Notes under the pieces: model-generated
The model's input: only the letters and a program-made list of their open reading frames with translations
The model's database searches: none
What the model was told of the DNA's origin: nothing
Source: Halobacteriovoraceae bacterium
GTDB lineage: Bacteria; Bdellovibrionota; Bacteriovoracia; Bacteriovoracales; Bacteriovoracaceae
Length of the DNA: 64,000 bases
NCBI GenBank assembly: GCA_002711995.1
Contig: PASN01000016.1
Location: 124,001-188,000, forward strand
Reading direction: 5' to 3'
In this document: positions 61,394 through 64,000 of the stretch, piece by piece
How positions within the stretch are numbered: the first letter of the stretch is position 1
Layout: each line of letters starts with the position of its first letter
Made by a program: the position numbers and the translations under genes

Positions 61394-63124
61394 ATGAACA
61401 AAAGATTTCAAAAACTGCCTTTTATTTTAGAGCTCATTTTTAACGGAGCTTTTATTTTCTTGTACGCCTTTTATAAAGCGAACAGGATTAAGACGCCACT
61501 GATCTCTAGTGAGATGGTTGAGGTGGTGTTGCAAAGTCTTGCATGGAGCGCTCCGCTTTTTGTATTGTTCTCGATTGTTTCATTCTTTCTGCGCTCTGAA
61601 AACGTGGAAGAGTTTTTCCGAAAATATGTTTTTAGCCTTATCGTGTTCTTCCCAATGATGATTACTTTTGGGGATGTGCAGTTTACCTTTTGGCTTGCGG
61701 CCGTTCACTTATTCTCCTCTGTGTTGTCTATATATGAGCTTAAGCCTGAAAACACTGAAGAAGGGCAGGACTATGTTCTCGGAATGCTTGAAAAAATTAG
61801 GCTTGCTCCCGCGCAAATTGTTATCTTGTCCTTTAGCGCAATTATTCTGATTGGTACTTTGCTCTTGGCCCTTCCAATATCAGCGGCAGAGGGGAAGAGT
61901 ATCTCTTTTATCGACGCTTTCTTTATGGCCACATCCGCCACTTGCGTGACAGGTCTTAGCACTGTCTCTCTTGTGGATAATTTTAGTTTCGTTGGACAGT
62001 CGATCGTTTTGGTTCTTCTTCAAATTGGAGGCCTTGGGTATATGACGCTTCACTCCTCAATGATGATCCTTTTGGGCAAGTCCATGGCGGTAAAGAACCA
62101 AGTTATGATGCAGGATCTTTTGGACATTACCTCAATGTCTGATCTAATTGCTATGATTGTGGACATTATTAAATACACTATTGTTATTGAGTTTTGCGGC
62201 GCCATAATACTTACCTTTGCGTTTAGCTTTGAGGGATACGAATTTGGGCAGGCGCTATATTTTGGATTTTTTCATGCAATAAGCGCTTTCTGTAACGCAG
62301 GATTCGCTCTGTTTAACGACTCTTTGGAAAACTTTGCTTACAATCCAGTTATAAGCAACACCATCGCCTGTCTTATCCTTTTAGGAGGACTTGGCTTTAT
62401 AGTGTTGAAAGAAGTTGAGCTGGTTTTAAGAGGAAAAAAGAAGATCGTGAACCTTTCTGTTCACTCAAAGGTTGTCTTTACCACGACTTTTTCGCTAGTG
62501 CTTTTAGTTGCCGTCTACATCTTCTTCTCTGAATATCTACATTCACTTAAGGATTTAACATTCTGGCAGCAGTTGCAAGTCTCTTTCTTTCAGTCAGTCA
62601 CGACAAGAACCGCGGGCTTTAACACCATTAGTTTAAGCTCTTTATTTCCACACACTTTGTATCTATTTATATTGGTAATGTTTATCGGGGCCAATCCCGG
62701 CTCATGTGGTGGTGGTATTAAAACAACAACCTTTGCGATCCTTTTTCAATCAGTGAGAGCGACTTTGAAGGGGAAGGACAGGGTGGAATTCTTCGATAGA
62801 ACTCTTCCAAATGTATTGGTTGTTCGCGCCATCTCAATCATTGTTATTTCTCTTATGATTTGCAGCGCCTTCATATTGTTGCTTATGAGGCTTGAGACTG
62901 AGCACAGTTTCCTCTCCATCTTCTTTGAGGTGGTGAGCGCCTTTGCCACTGTTGGCCTGTCTCTTGGGATTACACCTTACTTGACCGTGGCGGGGAAGGC
63001 GGTCATTATTGTTTTAATGTTTATAGGAAGAATTGGCCCTTTAACCATGGCACTCGCCATTGGACAGAAAAAAGAAGAGGCCGGAAAGTTCAAATATCCA
63101 ACTGGAAGGATAATGATAGGGTAA
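61394..63124 (+). CDS. KtrB/TrkH-type potassium channel subunit
   Basis: 576 residues, about 100 longer at the N-terminus than typical KtrB, with several extra membrane segments in that extension. The four filter loops carry TCVTGLS, CNAGFAL, TRTAGFNT and ATVGLSL, matching the TxGL and GF filter motifs of the four M1-P-M2 repeats. It imports K+ with Na+ or H+ coupling. The TrkA-type gene follows 3 bases later, so they are co-translated. Confidence 0.9.
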   Translation: MNKRFQKLPFILELIFNGAFIFLYAFYKANRIKTPLISSEMVEVVLQSLAWSAPLFVLFSIVSFFLRSENVEEFFRKYVFSLIVFFPMMITFGDVQFTFWLAAVHLFSSVLSIYELKPENTEEGQDYVLGMLEKIRLAPAQIVILSFSAIILIGTLLLALPISAAEGKSISFIDAFFMATSATCVTGLSTVSLVDNFSFVGQSIVLVLLQIGGLGYMTLHSSMMILLGKSMAVKNQVMMQDLLDITSMSDLIAMIVDIIKYTIVIEFCGAIILTFAFSFEGYEFGQALYFGFFHAISAFCNAGFALFNDSLENFAYNPVISNTIACLILLGGLGFIVLKEVELVLRGKKKIVNLSVHSKVVFTTTFSLVLLVAVYIFFSEYLHSLKDLTFWQQLQVSFFQSVTTRTAGFNTISLSSLFPHTLYLFILVMFIGANPGSCGGGIKTTTFAILFQSVRATLKGKDRVEFFDRTLPNVLVVRAISIIVISLMICSAFILLLMRLETEHSFLSIFFEVVSAFATVGLSLGITPYLTVAGKAVIIVLMFIGRIGPLTMALAIGQKKEEAGKFKYPTGRIMIG

Positions 63125-63127
63125 TTT

Positions 63128-63823
63128 ATGATTGTAACGGTTATTGGACTGGGAACATTTGGCTCAAAAACGGCCACAAGACTATTTGAAAAAGGCGCTG
63201 AAGTAATCGCGATCGATCAAGAAACTGAGCTTGTCGACAAGATTAAAGAGCGTGTAACCCACGCAATCTGTGTAGATGTTACAGATGAGAGGGCCATTCG
63301 TTCTCAAAATATTTCAGATGTCGATGTTGCCATTGTAGCCATCGGGGACAATATCGAAACAAGCATCCTTGCCGTTGCCATGCTTAGGAAGCTGGGTGTG
63401 GGAAAGATTATTGCTAGGGCGACCAGCAAGCTTCATGAGCATGTTCTTAAAGAAATTGGCGCCAGTGAAATTGTAAAGGTCGAGGAGGAAATGGGTGAAA
63501 TTGTGGCGTCGAAGATCGTAGCTCCCCACGTGCTTCAGAGATATAACTTTGCCGCTGGGTACTCGATTGTCGAGATTAAGCTAGGCAAAAAATTTGAAGG
63601 AAAAACCCTTGTCGAAAGTCAGATTCGTCAAAATTATTCTTTAAACATTGTCGCCCTTCAGAAGAGGGTTCCTTATATTACTGAAGACGGAAAGTCTGCC
63701 TTTAGAGTTGAAATCAATGACAGTCCTCTGCCAATGGATATTATTGACGCTGACGATATTGTTGTTTTGGTTGGAAGTGAAAAGAACTTTAACAAGCTTT
63801 TCGCTGATTTGGCGGAGAGTTAG
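63128..63823 (+). CDS. KtrA/TrkA-type nucleotide-binding regulator
   Basis: 231 residues. A RCK-N domain with VIGLGTFGSKTATRLFEKG binds ATP/NAD, and a RCK-C domain follows. It forms the octameric ring that gates the KtrB pore according to ATP or NADH. Co-operonic with the channel gene. TTTATG shows no strong ribosome-binding site, as translation continues from the upstream gene. Confidence 0.92.
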   Translation: MIVTVIGLGTFGSKTATRLFEKGAEVIAIDQETELVDKIKERVTHAICVDVTDERAIRSQNISDVDVAIVAIGDNIETSILAVAMLRKLGVGKIIARATSKLHEHVLKEIGASEIVKVEEEMGEIVASKIVAPHVLQRYNFAAGYSIVEIKLGKKFEGKTLVESQIRQNYSLNIVALQKRVPYITEDGKSAFRVEINDSPLPMDIIDADDIVVLVGSEKNFNKLFADLAES

Positions 63824-63831
63824 GAGAAAGA

Positions 63832-64000
63832 ATGAATATTTCATTAAAAAAGCGTATTGCCGCAAGTTTTGTTTTAGCGAACTTGATGGTTTTAACCATT
63901 GGCTTCACTGTTTTCTTTTATTTGAACTCGCTAAACAAGCAAATTGAGAATATCACAACAAACACAAATCAGATCAACCTTCTTACTGACGAGATTAGAA
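63832..64000 (+). CDS. membrane sensor protein, N-terminal part only
   Basis: Starts ATG 63832, with TAGGAG just before it, 8 bases after the KtrA stop, and runs off the window after 56 codons. It opens with a basic stretch and a long hydrophobic segment (SFVLANLMVLTIGFTVFFYL), then coiled sequence (LNSLNKQIENITTNTNQ) typical of a methyl-accepting chemoreceptor or histidine kinase periplasmic start. The type cannot be decided from this much. Confidence 0.6.
   Translation, partial: MNISLKKRIAASFVLANLMVLTIGFTVFFYLNSLNKQIENITTNTNQINLLTDEIR

Noticed and set aside
1-64000. CRISPR array
   Set aside because: No run of regularly spaced direct repeats; the repeats found are att-like and irregularly spaced.

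Overview
The window is a 64 kb bacterial chromosome segment. It is moderately AT-rich and has a high share of signal-peptide, lipoprotein and outer-membrane genes. It carries RodZ-like and PilF-like genes, a PrkA-type kinase, chromosomal parAB and a KtrAB-type potassium system. This repertoire best fits a Gram-negative, Bdellovibrio-like lineage (Bdellovibrionota, Bacteriovorax-type). That assignment is inference: there is no rRNA operon here, and placement would need searches with ObgE, L21 or PepA.

Layout. 1-9.6 kb: lipoprotein, EamA exporter with a LysR regulator, HAD phosphatase, serine hydrolase, amino-acid permease, and a UDP-GlcNAc 2-epimerase/PIG-L deacetylase pair. 9.6-13.9 kb: a LysR gene divergent from a translationally coupled three-gene operon made of a PvcA/DIT1-family isocyanide synthase, a PvcB/TauD-like Fe(II)/2-oxoglutarate dioxygenase and an FAD aromatic-type monooxygenase. 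I read this as a compact isocyanide natural-product locus. 14-26.4 kb: an accessory region abutting tRNA-His. The tRNA 3' end plus its terminator (42 bases) recurs at 15721 and 18591, with a variant at 16738, so the region looks like tandem integration modules. Cargo: AAA_14/DUF4143 ATPase, secreted proteins, a CxxCH haem protein with an in-frame amber codon, a TOTE-type primase-helicase with an opal codon inside its catalytic motif, a coupled Fic protein, an AAA_13 ATPase remnant, serine-recombinase and zinc-ribbon fragments, and an IS1380-like transposase.

26.4-64 kb is mostly conserved chromosome: pseudouridine synthase, PrkA-like kinase, NadA with a NifS-like desulfurase, ParA-ParB, glutamate dehydrogenase, the rplU-rpmA-obgE-rsfS-rlmH-gpmI-pfkA run, a MltD-like transglycosylase, two beta-barrel proteins, MtgA, TrmL, PepA, an LptF/G permease, RodZ/PilF, an RlmD-like methyltransferase, KtrB/KtrA, and the start of a membrane sensor cut by the window end.

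Most notable are the isocyanide operon, the serial tRNA-His attachment-site array with decayed conflict-system cargo, and several small regulatory or degenerate-enzyme oddities in the core.
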